Assembly: GCF_014764305.1 (NCBI RefSeq)
Contig: NZ_CP061703.1
Location: 1,580,800-1,644,799 of the forward strand
Direction: 5' to 3'
DNA length: 64,000 nt
Source of the DNA: Mesoflavibacter profundi
GTDB taxonomy: Bacteria; Bacteroidota; Bacteroidia; Flavobacteriales; Flavobacteriaceae
Part shown: piece after piece, positions 8,642 to 18,630 of the stretch
Layout of the letters: each line of letters begins with the position of its first letter
How positions within the stretch are numbered: the stretch's first letter is position 1
Program-made: the position numbers and the translations under genes
Notes under the pieces: generated by a model
Databases searched by the model: none
The model's input: the letters and a program-made list of their open reading frames with translations, nothing else
What the model was told of the DNA's origin: nothing

Positions 8642-10396
8642 TTATGAATTAAGTTTTAAACTTAAATTAAGTTCGTCTAATTGTTCATCATCGATTGGTG
8701 CAGGCGCATCTATCATGACATCTCTACCAGCATTGTTTTTAGGGAATGCAATAAAATCTCTAATGGTTTCTTGTCCGCCTAAAATTGCCACTAATCTATC
8801 TAATCCAAATGCTAATCCGCCATGTGGTGGCGCACCATATTCAAAAGCATCCATTAAGAAACCAAATTGTGCTTTTGCTTCTTCTTCGCTAAAACCTAAA
8901 TGTTTAAGCATGATGGCTTGAGTTTCTTTATCATGAATTCTTATTGATCCACCACCAATTTCGTTTCCGTTTAACACTAAGTCGTAAGCGTTAGCTTTAA
9001 CTTCGCCTGGTTTAGTGTCTAATAATTCTATTTGACCAGGTTTTGGAGATGTAAATGGATGGTGCATTGCGTGGTAATGACCAGTTTCTTCATCAAGTTC
9101 TAATAATGGGAAATCGATTACCCAAAGTGGCGCAAATACGTTTGGTTTACGTAATCCTAAACGTTCTGCCATTTCCATACGTAAAGCACTAAGTTGTGCA
9201 CGTACTTTGTTTGTGTCTCCAGAAAGTACACAAATTAAATCGCCAGCTTTAGCACCTGTTTTTTCTGCCCATTTAGCAAGATCCTCTTGATTGTAAAATT
9301 TATCTACCGAAGATTTGTAAGTGCCGTCTTCGTTGCAACGTACGTAAACCATACCTAAAGCACCAATTTGTGGACGCTTAACCCAATCTATAAGTTTATC
9401 TATTTCTTTACGTGTGTAAGCGTTTGCTTCTGGTACTGCGATACCAACAACTAATTCTGCTTTATTAAATACGCCAAAATCTTTGTGTTGTGCAACTTCG
9501 TTAAGTTCTCCAAACTGCATGCCAAATCTAATGTCTGGTTTGTCGTTTCCGTAAAGACGCATAGCATCGTCATAAAGCATACGTGGGAATTTTTCAACTT
9601 CAACACCATTGACTTCTTTTAATAAATGACGTGTTAAGTTTTCAAAAACATTTAAGATATCTTCTTGCTCTACAAACGCCATTTCGCAATCTATTTGCGT
9701 AAACTCTGGTTGTCTATCGGCACGTAAATCTTCGTCTCTAAAACATTTTACAATCTGAAAATATTTATCCATGCCACCAACCATAAGTAATTGCTTAAAG
9801 GTTTGTGGTGATTGCGGAAGCGCGTAAAACTGACCTTCGTTCATTCTACTTGGTACCACAAAATCTCGTGCTCCTTCTGGCGTAGATTTGATTAAATAAG
9901 GTGTTTCTACTTCTATGAATCCTTGGTTTGATAAAAAGTTTCTTACCTCTTGTGTGACTTTAGATCTAAAAATCAAGTTGTTTTTTACGGGATTACGTCT
10001 AATATCGATGTAACGATATTTCATACGTAACTCTTCGCCACCATCAGTTTCATCTTCTATTGTAAAAGGTGGTAACTTAGATTCGTTAAGAATGGTTAAT
10101 TCTTTTACTAAAACTTCAATATCACCTGTTGGTATATTTTTGTTTTTAGATTCACGTTCGATTACGGTTCCTTTAACTTGAATCACAAACTCACGACCTA
10201 ACTTTTGTGCTTGTTCCATGATGGATTTAGGCGTACGTTCTTCATCAAAAATAAGTTGAGTAATTCCGTAACGATCACGTAAATCTACCCAAATCATAAA
10301 TCCTTTATCTCTAGATTTTTGTACCCAACCAGAAAGGGTAACGTCTGTATTTATATGTGATGCTCTTAACTCACCACAGCTATGACTTCTGTACAT
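8642..10396 (-). CDS. aspS: Aspartyl-tRNA synthetase
   Basis: A 584-residue class IIb aminoacyl-tRNA synthetase of the bacterial type. It has an N-terminal OB-fold anticodon-binding domain (about residues 1-105), class II motif 1 with the TPEGARDF segment, motif 2 ([18 protein letters not shown]), a bacterial-type insertion domain around residues 290-420, and motif 3 ([15 protein letters not shown]). The length is as expected. It has its own promoter box upstream and terminator downstream, so it is probably monocistronic. Confidence 0.97.
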   Translation of the reverse strand: MYRSHSCGELRASHINTDVTLSGWVQKSRDKGFMIWVDLRDRYGITQLIFDEERTPKSIMEQAQKLGREFVIQVKGTVIERESKNKNIPTGDIEVLVKELTILNESKLPPFTIEDETDGGEELRMKYRYIDIRRNPVKNNLIFRSKVTQEVRNFLSNQGFIEVETPYLIKSTPEGARDFVVPSRMNEGQFYALPQSPQTFKQLLMVGGMDKYFQIVKCFRDEDLRADRQPEFTQIDCEMAFVEQEDILNVFENLTRHLLKEVNGVEVEKFPRMLYDDAMRLYGNDKPDIRFGMQFGELNEVAQHKDFGVFNKAELVVGIAVPEANAYTRKEIDKLIDWVKRPQIGALGMVYVRCNEDGTYKSSVDKFYNQEDLAKWAEKTGAKAGDLICVLSGDTNKVRAQLSALRMEMAERLGLRKPNVFAPLWVIDFPLLELDEETGHYHAMHHPFTSPKPGQIELLDTKPGEVKANAYDLVLNGNEIGGGSIRIHDKETQAIMLKHLGFSEEEAKAQFGFLMDAFEYGAPPHGGLAFGLDRLVAILGGQETIRDFIAFPKNNAGRDVMIDAPAPIDDEQLDELNLSLKLNS

Positions 10397-10415
10397 AATT
10401 ATGTTTTAGTAAATG

Positions 10416-10423
10416 CAAATTTA
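10416..10423 (-). promoter_or_regulatory. aspS -7 box (TAAATTTG)
   Basis: An exact TAnnTTTG match on the minus strand, 19 nt upstream of the ATG. The -33 position 19 bp away reads CTTG, one mismatch from TTTG, and falls inside the terminator hairpin of the upstream efflux operon. Confidence 0.55.
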
Positions 10424-10430
10424 AGCAATA

Positions 10431-10462
10431 AAAAAACCGAAGCAAGTGCTTCGGCTTTTTTT
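10431..10462 (-). terminator. Terminator of the RND efflux operon
   Basis: CCGAAGC / GCTTCGG stem with loop AAGT, bounded by an A-run on the left that becomes a U-run on the minus-strand transcript. It is located after the efflux permease stop. Confidence 0.85.
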
Positions 10463-10484
10463 ATTTAGAAGTGATTAAGGGATA

Positions 10485-13400
10485 TTAAATGTCTTCTGTG
10501 ATTACTTCTGTTTTATTAGAAGAGAATTTATTTCTAATCCACATTTTTAATTTCATTGTTAAGAAGAATAATACCGGAACAACAATTAATGTTAAGAATG
10601 TTGCAACAAACAATCCATAAATTACTGTCCAAGCTAATGGTCCCCAAAATACAACGTTGTCTCCTCCCATATAAATGTTTGGATTAAACTCGCTAAACAA
10701 TGTAAAGAAGTTAATATTTAATCCTATAGCTAATGGTATTAACCCTAAAATTGTCGTGATAGCGGTTAATAATACAGGTCTTAAACGTGCTTTACCAGCT
10801 TTTACGATGCTTTCAAAAAGATCGTCGTTGCTTAAATATTCGTTGTCGTCTAAGTCTAATTCGTTTTTCTTTCTATCTATTAAAAGCTGTGCGTAATCTA
10901 ATAGTACAACACCATTGTTTACCACAATTCCGGCTAGCGAAATGATACCAACCATTGTCATCATAATTACGAATGCTTTACCGGTTATAACTAATCCGCC
11001 AAATACACCTATAAAACTTAGGAAAATAGCTAACATTATAATAGCTGGTTTTGAAACTGAATTAAATTGGAAAATTAAGATGAAAAAGATTAATCCAAGT
11101 CCAGTGAAAAATGCACCCATTAAAAATGCCATTTGTTTATTTTGCTCTTCAATTTGACCAGTATAATCTATTTTGATGTTTTCTGGCAAACCTTCAAAAC
11201 TTTTCATTTCATTCTGAATTTTTGTTACAATTGCGCCAGCATCTGTATAACCTGGTGCTAATGCAGAATATACAGTAACAACACGTTTAGTGTCTTTGTG
11301 TTTAATGGCACTAAACCCTGAATTGTTTTCGTAAGATGCAACTGCAGAAACAGGTACGCTTACTAATTGTCCAGTATTGTTTCTAAATGTGATATTTTGA
11401 TTAAATAATGCACTTGTATTGTATCTGTTTTCTTCGTTAAAACGAACATAAATATCATAATCGTCTCCACCTTCTTTATAAATTCCAGCTTTAGAACCAA
11501 AGATTGAGTTACGTAATTGTTGTCCAACTTGCGCAGAACTTATTCCTAATTCTCCAGCTTTTTCACGGTCTACTATAACTTGCATTGATGGTTTATCTTT
11601 ATTTACATCAATTTTAAGCTCGTCAATACCAGCAATGTTTCTTGAATTAATAAACTCACGCATTTTTTCGGAAATAGCGATTAATTCGTTATAATCATCA
11701 CCTTCAATTTCAATATTAATAGGCGCTCCAGCAGGCGGACCATTGGCATCTTTTTCAACTGAAATTAATACACCAGGATAGATACCAACAAGCGCTTCTT
11801 GTACTTTTTGTCTTAAAAGCTCACTATCTTCACCGCGACGGTATTTATACTCGCGCATTGATGCAGTAATCTTGGCTTTATGAGGCATTTCGGCAGCAGA
11901 TCCACCATCGGTTTGCGGGTTACCAGCACCTTCACCGACTTGAGAAACTGCACTTTCTACCATAAAGTTATAGTCGCCATCTTTATATTGATTGTTATCT
12001 AAAACTTTGTAGACGCGTTGCTCAATTTCTTTAGTAATAGCGTTTGTTTTTTCAATAGCAGTTCCTTGTGGATATTCTATATAGACAATAATTTGATTAG
12101 GTTTATTGTCTGGGAAAAATTCAACTTTAGTACGTTGTGATCCTAATGAAATTCCAAAAGCTACAAATGATAAAATAAGTAAAGCAAATGTCCCTAAACT
12201 TAGTATATATGGTTTTTTACCTGATAAAGCCCAACGTAATTGTTTTTCGTACCAACGCTCTAATTTAACCAATGTTTTATTTTGGAAATTGTTAGCCCAA
12301 CCACGTAACACTAATCTGTAAACCCATAACATTATTGCGGTAAATATCATTAGTGTACCTAAACCGCGATAACTACCACCAACTATTAAGACTAAAATTC
12401 CTATTACAGCCATAATCACTGTCGTACGAATAATTTTATTTAATGGCATGTCTTTATCTTCTGTACTCATAAATTGAGATACTAATACTGAATTGAAAAA
12501 GATTGCTACAAATAGAGACGATCCTAATACTACTGAAAGTGTGATTGGTAAAATCATCATAAATTCTCCCATAATACCTGGCCATAAACCAAGTGGTACG
12601 AATGCAGCAACAGTTGTTAGTGTAGAAATGATAATAGGGAAAGCAATTTCTCCAATTCCTTTTTTGGCAGCTTGCATACGCGTCATGCCTTCTTCATCCA
12701 TTAAACGGTAGACGTTTTCTACAACAACAATACCATTATCTACTAGCATACCAAGTCCCATAATTAGTCCAAAAAGTACCATGGTATTAAGACTTTGTCC
12801 TAATAATTCTAAAATCATTAAAGACATAAACATAGACATTGGTATTGCAAAACCAACAAATATGGCGTTTTTAAATCCTAAGAAGAACATTAAAACGGTT
12901 ACTACTAAAAGTACTCCAAAAATAATGTTGTTTACAAGATCGTCTACCTGACCAATGGTTACAGAAGATTGGTCGTTTGCTATGGTAACAGTTAAATCTT
13001 GAGGAAACACATTGTCTTTTGCATTTTTTACAATGACTTGAATTTGCTCTGCAGCAGCAACCATGTTTTTACCAGCACGTTTTTTAACGTCTAACATTAC
13101 TACTGGATGACCAAACTCTCTTGCAAAGGTTGTTTTATCTTCTTCTTTAAATGATACTTCAGCAATATCTTTAAGGTAGATAGCTTTACCGTTTTCAGAT
13201 TTTACAACAAAGTTATTTAGTTGATCTGGATCTTGAATTTCGCCTAAAATACGAATGGTACGTCTTTGTCCGCTTGCTTTTAAATTACCAGCAGACATGG
13301 TAACATTACCATTATTTATAGCGCCAATAACATCGTTAAAAGTGACTTGAGCAGCCATCATTTTGTAAATATCTACAGCGACTTCAACTTCTTTTTCTTG

Positions 13401-13988
13401 TGCACCGCGAATGTCTACTTTTTTGATTTCTAAAAGATCTTCAATTTCATCTTGAAGATATTCGCCGTAATCTTTAAGTTTTTCAATAGGGTAATCACCA
13501 GAAATATTAATGTTAAGAATTGGCATTTCTTCAGAAAGGCTTAACTCGAACACATCAGGCTCTACTTTTGCGCCGTTAAACGTTGGCCAATCCTCGCCAG
13601 AAGTTTTTGTGTCAATTTCGTCTTTAACCTTTTGTTTTGCTTGTTCTACAGTTATGTTTTCGTCAAATTCTACCATTAACATCCCGTAATCTTCTTGAGA
13701 TGTTGAAGTGATTTCGACAACGTTACTAACTGTTTTTAGTTCGTCTTCTAATGGATCTACGATAAGCTTTTCTATGTCTTCTGCTGTGTTACCAGGGAAA
13801 ACAGCGCTTACGTATATTTTAGTCTCGTTAACTTCTGGAAAGTTTTCTCTTGGCATACTGAAAAAAGCAGATACACCTAAGTAAAATATAACCAGAATAA
13901 GTACATACATTGTGGTTTTATTGTTAATTGCCCACGATGAAAGTGCAAACTCTTTATCGACTTGTTTTTTGTTTTTCTTTTTAGTCAT
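10485..13988 (-). CDS. RND efflux permease (AcrB/MexB type)
   Basis: A 1167-residue inner-membrane proton/drug antiporter. TM1 lies at about residues 25-45, followed by the large periplasmic loop (MPRENFPEVNE...). The TM4 proton-relay region is GLGMLVDNGIVVVENVYRLMDE, and a second porter/TM half follows. It is longer than typical AcrB (about 1050); part of the excess is a TM-rich insert around residues 520-580. It forms a tripartite pump with the adaptor (11 nt upstream) and TolC-like channel. The TetR gene heading the operon is the expected regulator. Substrates cannot be read from sequence. Confidence 0.93.
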   Translation of the reverse strand: MTKKKNKKQVDKEFALSSWAINNKTTMYVLILVIFYLGVSAFFSMPRENFPEVNETKIYVSAVFPGNTAEDIEKLIVDPLEDELKTVSNVVEITSTSQEDYGMLMVEFDENITVEQAKQKVKDEIDTKTSGEDWPTFNGAKVEPDVFELSLSEEMPILNINISGDYPIEKLKDYGEYLQDEIEDLLEIKKVDIRGAQEKEVEVAVDIYKMMAAQVTFNDVIGAINNGNVTMSAGNLKASGQRRTIRILGEIQDPDQLNNFVVKSENGKAIYLKDIAEVSFKEEDKTTFAREFGHPVVMLDVKKRAGKNMVAAAEQIQVIVKNAKDNVFPQDLTVTIANDQSSVTIGQVDDLVNNIIFGVLLVVTVLMFFLGFKNAIFVGFAIPMSMFMSLMILELLGQSLNTMVLFGLIMGLGMLVDNGIVVVENVYRLMDEEGMTRMQAAKKGIGEIAFPIIISTLTTVAAFVPLGLWPGIMGEFMMILPITLSVVLGSSLFVAIFFNSVLVSQFMSTEDKDMPLNKIIRTTVIMAVIGILVLIVGGSYRGLGTLMIFTAIMLWVYRLVLRGWANNFQNKTLVKLERWYEKQLRWALSGKKPYILSLGTFALLILSFVAFGISLGSQRTKVEFFPDNKPNQIIVYIEYPQGTAIEKTNAITKEIEQRVYKVLDNNQYKDGDYNFMVESAVSQVGEGAGNPQTDGGSAAEMPHKAKITASMREYKYRRGEDSELLRQKVQEALVGIYPGVLISVEKDANGPPAGAPINIEIEGDDYNELIAISEKMREFINSRNIAGIDELKIDVNKDKPSMQVIVDREKAGELGISSAQVGQQLRNSIFGSKAGIYKEGGDDYDIYVRFNEENRYNTSALFNQNITFRNNTGQLVSVPVSAVASYENNSGFSAIKHKDTKRVVTVYSALAPGYTDAGAIVTKIQNEMKSFEGLPENIKIDYTGQIEEQNKQMAFLMGAFFTGLGLIFFILIFQFNSVSKPAIIMLAIFLSFIGVFGGLVITGKAFVIMMTMVGIISLAGIVVNNGVVLLDYAQLLIDRKKNELDLDDNEYLSNDDLFESIVKAGKARLRPVLLTAITTILGLIPLAIGLNINFFTLFSEFNPNIYMGGDNVVFWGPLAWTVIYGLFVATFLTLIVVPVLFFLTMKLKMWIRNKFSSNKTEVITEDI

Positions 13989-13999
13989 TTGGTTGATTT

Positions 14000-15172
14000 T
14001 TAGTATTGAATGACTTTAACTGTTTGACCGTCTTTTACGCTACGAGCACCTTCTTTGATAATCTCAGTACCGTTTTTAATGCCTTCAAGAACTTCGATAA
14101 CATCACCTTGTGTTTTACCTGTTTTGATGATTACTTTTTTGGCTTCGCCTTCACCATTTTGGTTTTTATTGGTGATAGTATAAAGGTATTGCTCGCCTTC
14201 AGCATTTTCTGAAATAATACTTTGTGGTACTAATAATGCAGTTTGATTAGTGTAATCGTTAATCTTTAATTTTGCAGTAAGGTTAGGTTTAATGTCTTTG
14301 TTTTTATTAGATAACGGAACTTCTATTTTAAATGTTCTGTTAGCTGGGTTAATAAAATCTCCTGCTTGTCTTACCTCTGTAGTTATGGTTTTATTTAAAA
14401 CAGGAATTTCTACAACTACTTCCTTGCCTTTAGTTACATCTGTAACGTAGCTTTCTGGTACATCTGTTTCTATATACATATCGTCTAGATTTACAATACG
14501 CATTAATTGTGATTGTCCTGCAGCTACTACGCTTCCTTGCTCTGTAATTACATCGTCTATTGTGCCAGAAAATGGTGCTTTTACACTAGTTTTTGCAACT
14601 TGTTGTTGTAATTGACTAACCGCTTTTTGTTGCGCTTCGTAGTTAGATTTTGCTTGTAGATATTGAATTTCGCTACCAATGTTTTGATCCCAAAGACGTT
14701 TTTGACGCTCAAAAGTTGTGCGAGATAAGTCTGCTTGGATTTTTAATTGTGCTAATTGCTGGCTTAAACCACCATCGTCTATTTTTGCTAAAAGTTGCCC
14801 TTTTTTAACTTTTTGACCTTCTTTTACATAAACATTAGTTAAAATACCACTGTATTCTGGTGTTATAACCAATAAGTTTTTAGTAGTTACGTTACCTTGT
14901 ACTTCTAATTGATGTTTAAAAACTTCTTCTTTAGCAGTAATTGTTGTAATTAATGGTACATTTTTTACTGTGTCTAAAGTCGCTATAGCTTGATCTAATT
15001 GTTTGATTTTAGCATGGATTTCTTCTTGTTCTGTAACTAATTCAGATCGTTTTGCTCTAATAGTTTCTAGATTGTTGGATTGTAAAACACTTTCAACTGT
15101 GTTTTTTTTCTTTTCTCCTCCGCAAGAGACTAAAAGTACTGCAATTATTAATATGGTGCTTATATGTTTCAT
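14000..15172 (-). CDS. Periplasmic adaptor (membrane fusion protein) of the RND pump, lipoprotein
   Basis: A 390-residue AcrA/MexA-type adaptor. The lipobox LLVSC with Cys17 indicates membrane anchoring by lipid. It has a coiled-coil start (about residues 35-70), a biotinyl/lipoyl-like half-motif (GILTNVYVKEGQKVKKGQLLAKID), an alpha-hairpin (about residues 130-190), the second lipoyl half (VKAPFSGTIDDVITEQGSVV), and beta-barrel and membrane-proximal domains. It bridges the permease and outer-membrane channel encoded by its immediate neighbours (gaps of 11 and 15 nt). Confidence 0.93.
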   Translation of the reverse strand: MKHISTILIIAVLLVSCGGEKKKNTVESVLQSNNLETIRAKRSELVTEQEEIHAKIKQLDQAIATLDTVKNVPLITTITAKEEVFKHQLEVQGNVTTKNLLVITPEYSGILTNVYVKEGQKVKKGQLLAKIDDGGLSQQLAQLKIQADLSRTTFERQKRLWDQNIGSEIQYLQAKSNYEAQQKAVSQLQQQVAKTSVKAPFSGTIDDVITEQGSVVAAGQSQLMRIVNLDDMYIETDVPESYVTDVTKGKEVVVEIPVLNKTITTEVRQAGDFINPANRTFKIEVPLSNKNKDIKPNLTAKLKINDYTNQTALLVPQSIISENAEGEQYLYTITNKNQNGEGEAKKVIIKTGKTQGDVIEVLEGIKNGTEIIKEGARSVKDGQTVKVIQY

Positions 15173-15187
15173 TTTTAAAAAAGGGTT

Positions 15188-16531
15188 TTAGTAAGTTGAA
15201 ATGGTGTTGGTTAAAGTATCTAATTCTGCTTTAGTGTTTATTACATCTAGCATCGCTTGTAAAAATTCTTGTTGTGCTGTATAAAGTTGTGTTTGCGCTT
15301 GTCTAAGCTCAAAACTAGAACCAACACCTTCAAAAAATTTGGTTTGATTTTTAGACTCGATACGTTCGGCAAGATTTAAGTTTTGCTTTTTGTTTTCGTA
15401 TTCTTCTGTAGCAAGAATAAAATCACTTTTTGCTGCTTCAATTTGTAGTTTTAATTGTTGTTCTGTTTCGGTTAAAGTAATTAGAGCTTTGTCTAAATTT
15501 ATTTTAGCACGTTGTGTTGCTGCACTACGCATTCCTGAACTAAAAATTGGAATGTTCATGCTTACGCCTAATAACGAAGATCCAAACCATTTTGTGTCAC
15601 TATCTAAAAAAACAAACTCGTCGTCAAATGCATTGTAAGCGCCGTTTACAAATGCGCTTAAACTTGGTAAAGCTTTACTTTTTTCTAATTTTAAAAGTAA
15701 CTCTTTAGAAGTTTTGTCATTTTCGGCAATGCGATAATCTATTGTGTTTTTTACGTTAGTATCTTGGTTTATAACATCTGTTAGTATGTTTTTTACTGCT
15801 AAATTCTCTAAGCTATCTGTAACTTCTATAGTCGTATTGTAATCTAGTCCTAAAGTTATGCTTAGCATTTGGTAAGCTAGATTTTTAAGTCTTAAAGTGT
15901 TGTTTAAATTGCTTTTTACACTAGTTAGCGTGATTTGCAGTTGCTCAACACTTTCTTCTTCTTCTAATCCGTTTTCAAAGATTTTTGTGGTTTCGTCTAA
16001 GTTTTTTTGAAGAATGTTTATGTTTCTTTCTAAAATCGAAACACTTTCTTCGGCAAGTAATACGTTACCATAAGCGTTAATTACTGCTTTTCTAACTTCT
16101 AAATCGGTTTTTTCTTTGGCATTTTTAGAAATTTCTAAATAGACTTTAGCCGATTGTAAGCCAACTAAGTAAGAGCCATCAAATAATAATTGGGTTAAGG
16201 TTGCTGTTGCAGCAGCGCTTTGTTTAGTCCCAAAAGTAACTTCTGCAAATTCGCCTTCTGGTCCGCCAAATGCGCTAGCAGGAATAATTTGTACTTGCTG
16301 TTTAAGCCAATATTGATAGTCTACAGTTGCATTGATTTGTGGTAAACCTGTTGCTGTAGTTTCCCATTTTTGTTCTTGTGCAGCTTCAATGTCTAAAGCA
16401 GCATTTTTTACTTTTCTGTTGTTTTCTAATGCAAAATCTATTGCTTCTTGTAAACTAAAGGTCTGTTTAGTTTCTTGACTTATTCCAGAAGCAGAAAAGA
16501 TGATTAATAGAATTGTGATTAATTGTTTCAT
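15188..16531 (-). CDS. TolC-family outer-membrane efflux channel
   Basis: A 447-residue protein with a signal peptide (ITILLIIFSASGISQ). It contains two copies of the OEP repeat, with long amphipathic coiled coils (about residues 150-230 and 330-430) and short beta segments forming the outer-membrane barrel. The second gene of the efflux operon, it starts 16 nt after tetR and provides the exit duct for the adaptor and permease encoded downstream. Confidence 0.92.
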   Translation of the reverse strand: MKQLITILLIIFSASGISQETKQTFSLQEAIDFALENNRKVKNAALDIEAAQEQKWETTATGLPQINATVDYQYWLKQQVQIIPASAFGGPEGEFAEVTFGTKQSAAATATLTQLLFDGSYLVGLQSAKVYLEISKNAKEKTDLEVRKAVINAYGNVLLAEESVSILERNINILQKNLDETTKIFENGLEEEESVEQLQITLTSVKSNLNNTLRLKNLAYQMLSITLGLDYNTTIEVTDSLENLAVKNILTDVINQDTNVKNTIDYRIAENDKTSKELLLKLEKSKALPSLSAFVNGAYNAFDDEFVFLDSDTKWFGSSLLGVSMNIPIFSSGMRSAATQRAKINLDKALITLTETEQQLKLQIEAAKSDFILATEEYENKKQNLNLAERIESKNQTKFFEGVGSSFELRQAQTQLYTAQQEFLQAMLDVINTKAELDTLTNTISTY

Positions 16532-16547
16532 TTAAATATTTTGGTGT

Positions 16548-17153
16548 TTAAGATTGATTAGTTTCTATAAGTCCATTTAAAATGTCTAGTCCTTTTGGTG
16601 TGCAAATGCCACGTACGTGGTATTCTAAAAAATTATCCATTAACATATTCATCGAAAAATTTTTCAAAGGAAATAACTCCTTATCCTTTAAACTCATCAT
16701 GCTGTTAAAGTATAATCTACAGATAAACTGTATATCTATGGTTTTTCTATATAATCCAGAATTTACACCGCGATTTAAATTGTTTATAACACAATCTTCC
16801 ATAACACAATATTGCTTGGATTTTAAAGACTCGAATATTTTTGGATAATATTTTTGAAGCTGATGTTGAGGTGAAGATTTTTCATCCTTTAAATGTTCCA
16901 TTACAAATCGTTTGATTTCATAAATCTCTTCGATAGGATTTTTTTCTAAAGCACAAATGCAATTTATCCCTTCAGAAATAATATGAAACATATGTAATGT
17001 CGTAGCTTCAACTAGCTTTGTTTTATTATCAAAGTGCTGATAAATGGTTTTTTTAGATATACCTAAAGCATTGGCAATATCGTCCATGGTTACACTTTTA
17101 AAACCGTAGTTTAAAAATAAATCTGCCGATTTGTCTAAAATTTTTTCTCTCAT
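16548..17153 (-). CDS. TetR-family transcriptional regulator of the efflux operon
   Basis: A 201-residue repressor with an N-terminal helix-turn-helix (SVTMDDIANALGISKKTIYQHFDNK, about residues 20-45) and an all-helical ligand-binding domain. As the first gene of the operon tetR-tolC-acrA-acrB it is expected to repress its own transcription. A perfect 11-bp inverted repeat straddles its -33 promoter element, which supports this directly. The ligand is not predictable. Confidence 0.92.
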   Translation of the reverse strand: MREKILDKSADLFLNYGFKSVTMDDIANALGISKKTIYQHFDNKTKLVEATTLHMFHIISEGINCICALEKNPIEEIYEIKRFVMEHLKDEKSSPQHQLQKYYPKIFESLKSKQYCVMEDCVINNLNRGVNSGLYRKTIDIQFICRLYFNSMMSLKDKELFPLKNFSMNMLMDNFLEYHVRGICTPKGLDILNGLIETNQS

Positions 17154-17161
17154 AATTGGTG

Positions 17162-17192
17162 CAAATGTACGCTAGGAAACTTTAAAAACAAA
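17162..17192 (-). promoter_or_regulatory. Efflux operon promoter: TTTG-N19-TACATTTG
   Basis: On the minus strand TTTG (17189-17192) is followed after exactly 19 bp by TACATTTG (17162-17169), a full match to the Bacteroidota -33/-7 consensus. The -7 box ends 8 nt before the tetR ATG, so the leader is very short. Confidence 0.8.
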
Positions 17193-17204
17193 AAAAGTTT
17201 CCTA
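17173..17204. promoter_or_regulatory. Probable TetR operator (11-bp perfect inverted repeat)
   Basis: TAGGAAACTTT (17173-17183), a 10-bp spacer, then AAAGTTTCCTA (17194-17204). The arms are perfectly complementary, and the spacer holds the -33 TTTG element of the tetR promoter. Binding here would block RNA polymerase. Assignment to this TetR is inference from position and symmetry. Confidence 0.75.
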
Positions 17205-17293
17205 AGTTTTAATGATTTTTTAACATAAGATTATGTTAGAATTAAAAAAGACATTAAAATTTGAAAAAGCATGAAATATTATGCTAATTGGTT

Positions 17294-17301
17294 TATTTTT
17301 A
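17294..17301 (+). promoter_or_regulatory. -7-like box (TATTTTTA) of the polyprenyl synthetase gene
   Basis: TATTTTTA fits TAnnTTTG apart from the final base and ends 4 nt before the ATG at 17306. This supports that ATG over the upstream in-frame TTG at 17288, which would lie within or before the promoter. Confidence 0.45.
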
Positions 17302-17305
17302 CACC

Positions 17306-18280
17306 ATGCAAACAATACAAGATTACCAGAAGGTATTTATATCCTATTTAGAAGACTACTCGCGTCCAAAAGATCCAGAAAATCTTTACATGCCAATTAA
17401 TTATATATTGCAATTAGGCGGTAAACGGTTAAGACCAGTATTAACACTTATGACTGCAGATATTTTTGATGCAGATTATAAAAAGGCTTTAGATGCAGCG
17501 TTAAGTGTAGAGATTTTTCATAATTTTTCTCTTGTTCATGACGATATTATGGACGATGCACCATTACGAAGAGGGCAACAAACTGTGCATGAAAAATGGG
17601 ATTTAAACACAGGTATATTATCTGGAGATGCTATGCTTATAATGGCTTATCAATTATTTGAAAATTATGAGCCAAAGACATTTCAAGACCTTGCAAAATT
17701 GTTTAGTAAAACTGCTTTAGAGGTTTGCGAAGGACAACAATACGATGTCGATTTTGAAACAAGAGATGATGTGACCATTCCAGAATACTTAAAAATGATT
17801 GAGTATAAAACTGCAGTTTTGGTTGGTGCAGCTATGAAAATGGGAGCAATTGTTGCAAATACTACAGAAGAAAATAAAGAAAATATTTATCAATTTGGAA
17901 GGTTGTTAGGTATAGCTTTTCAGCTTCAAGATGATTATTTAGATGCGTTTGGTGATCCAAAAACATTTGGTAAACAAGTTGGAGGAGATATTATTGAAAA
18001 CAAAAAAACATACTTGTATTTAAAAGCTTTAGAGTTTTTAAATGCAGATGAAAAACGCCGGTTGGAGCAATTATTTTCGGTACAATTAGAAGATAACACC
18101 GAAAAAATTGAAACAGTAAAACAGTTTTTTGTAGAAAGCGGATCTGCAAAAGCAACACAAAAAGCAATAGAAGATTATACCAACCAAGCATTTGAAGTAT
18201 TAGATCGTTTAACAGTTTCTGACGATAAAAAACAAGTGCTTAAAATGTTTGGGCAAGGATTAATGACCAGAAAAGTATAA
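17306..18280 (+). CDS. Polyprenyl synthetase (trans-prenyl diphosphate synthase)
   Basis: A 324-residue isoprenyl diphosphate synthase that condenses IPP with allylic diphosphates. Both aspartate-rich motifs are present: HDDIMDDAPLRRG (first) and QLQDDYLDAFGD (second). The GGKRLRPVL motif is near the N-terminus. The product could be geranylgeranyl- or a longer-chain diphosphate; chain length was not resolved from sequence. The start chosen is the ATG at 17306, just after a -7-like box. The stop codon overlaps the start of the next gene (TAATG), implying translational coupling. Confidence 0.92.
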   Translation: MQTIQDYQKVFISYLEDYSRPKDPENLYMPINYILQLGGKRLRPVLTLMTADIFDADYKKALDAALSVEIFHNFSLVHDDIMDDAPLRRGQQTVHEKWDLNTGILSGDAMLIMAYQLFENYEPKTFQDLAKLFSKTALEVCEGQQYDVDFETRDDVTIPEYLKMIEYKTAVLVGAAMKMGAIVANTTEENKENIYQFGRLLGIAFQLQDDYLDAFGDPKTFGKQVGGDIIENKKTYLYLKALEFLNADEKRRLEQLFSVQLEDNTEKIETVKQFFVESGSAKATQKAIEDYTNQAFEVLDRLTVSDDKKQVLKMFGQGLMTRKV

Positions 18281-18630
18281 TGCAATTACCAAAAACTTTT
18301 AATCATTTAATAGAAGAGGCATCTCATTTAAATCTATATAACAAATTAATACAGCAATTAAATAAAGACTTTTTATATGCTAATATAGATTTAGGTTTTG
18401 ATGAAGACATTTTGCCAACAAGTCTAAAACTAATCCTTCAAGAAACGGTATATAGATTAATACAAGAAAAATTTACAGACTACTTAAATTTGCTGTATAT
18501 AATAGATGTGCCAGAAGATCAAATAAAAGCATTAGATGGTAACGATACTTTACAATTAAGCGAAGATGTTACTTTTTTAATCCTAAAACGCGAGTGGCAA
18601 AAAGTTTGGTTTAGACAACAATATTCTTAA
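18280..18630 (+). CDS. Conserved hypothetical protein following the polyprenyl synthetase
   Basis: A 116-residue, mostly helical, acidic soluble protein with no signal peptide or membrane segment. It overlaps the preceding stop codon by one base. The family was not recognised. A C-terminal Trp/Arg-rich end (REWQKVWFRQQYS) is notable. It shares the TTAA at 18627-18630 with the convergent barrel gene, each using it as its stop codon. The coupling suggests a role connected to its upstream partner, but nothing in the sequence shows which. Confidence 0.7.
   Translation: MQLPKTFNHLIEEASHLNLYNKLIQQLNKDFLYANIDLGFDEDILPTSLKLILQETVYRLIQEKFTDYLNLLYIIDVPEDQIKALDGNDTLQLSEDVTFLILKREWQKVWFRQQYS

Noticed and set aside
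17288-17305. Upstream TTG start for the polyprenyl synthetase
   Set aside because: It lies within or before the -7-like box; the ATG at 17306 immediately after the box fits family length.
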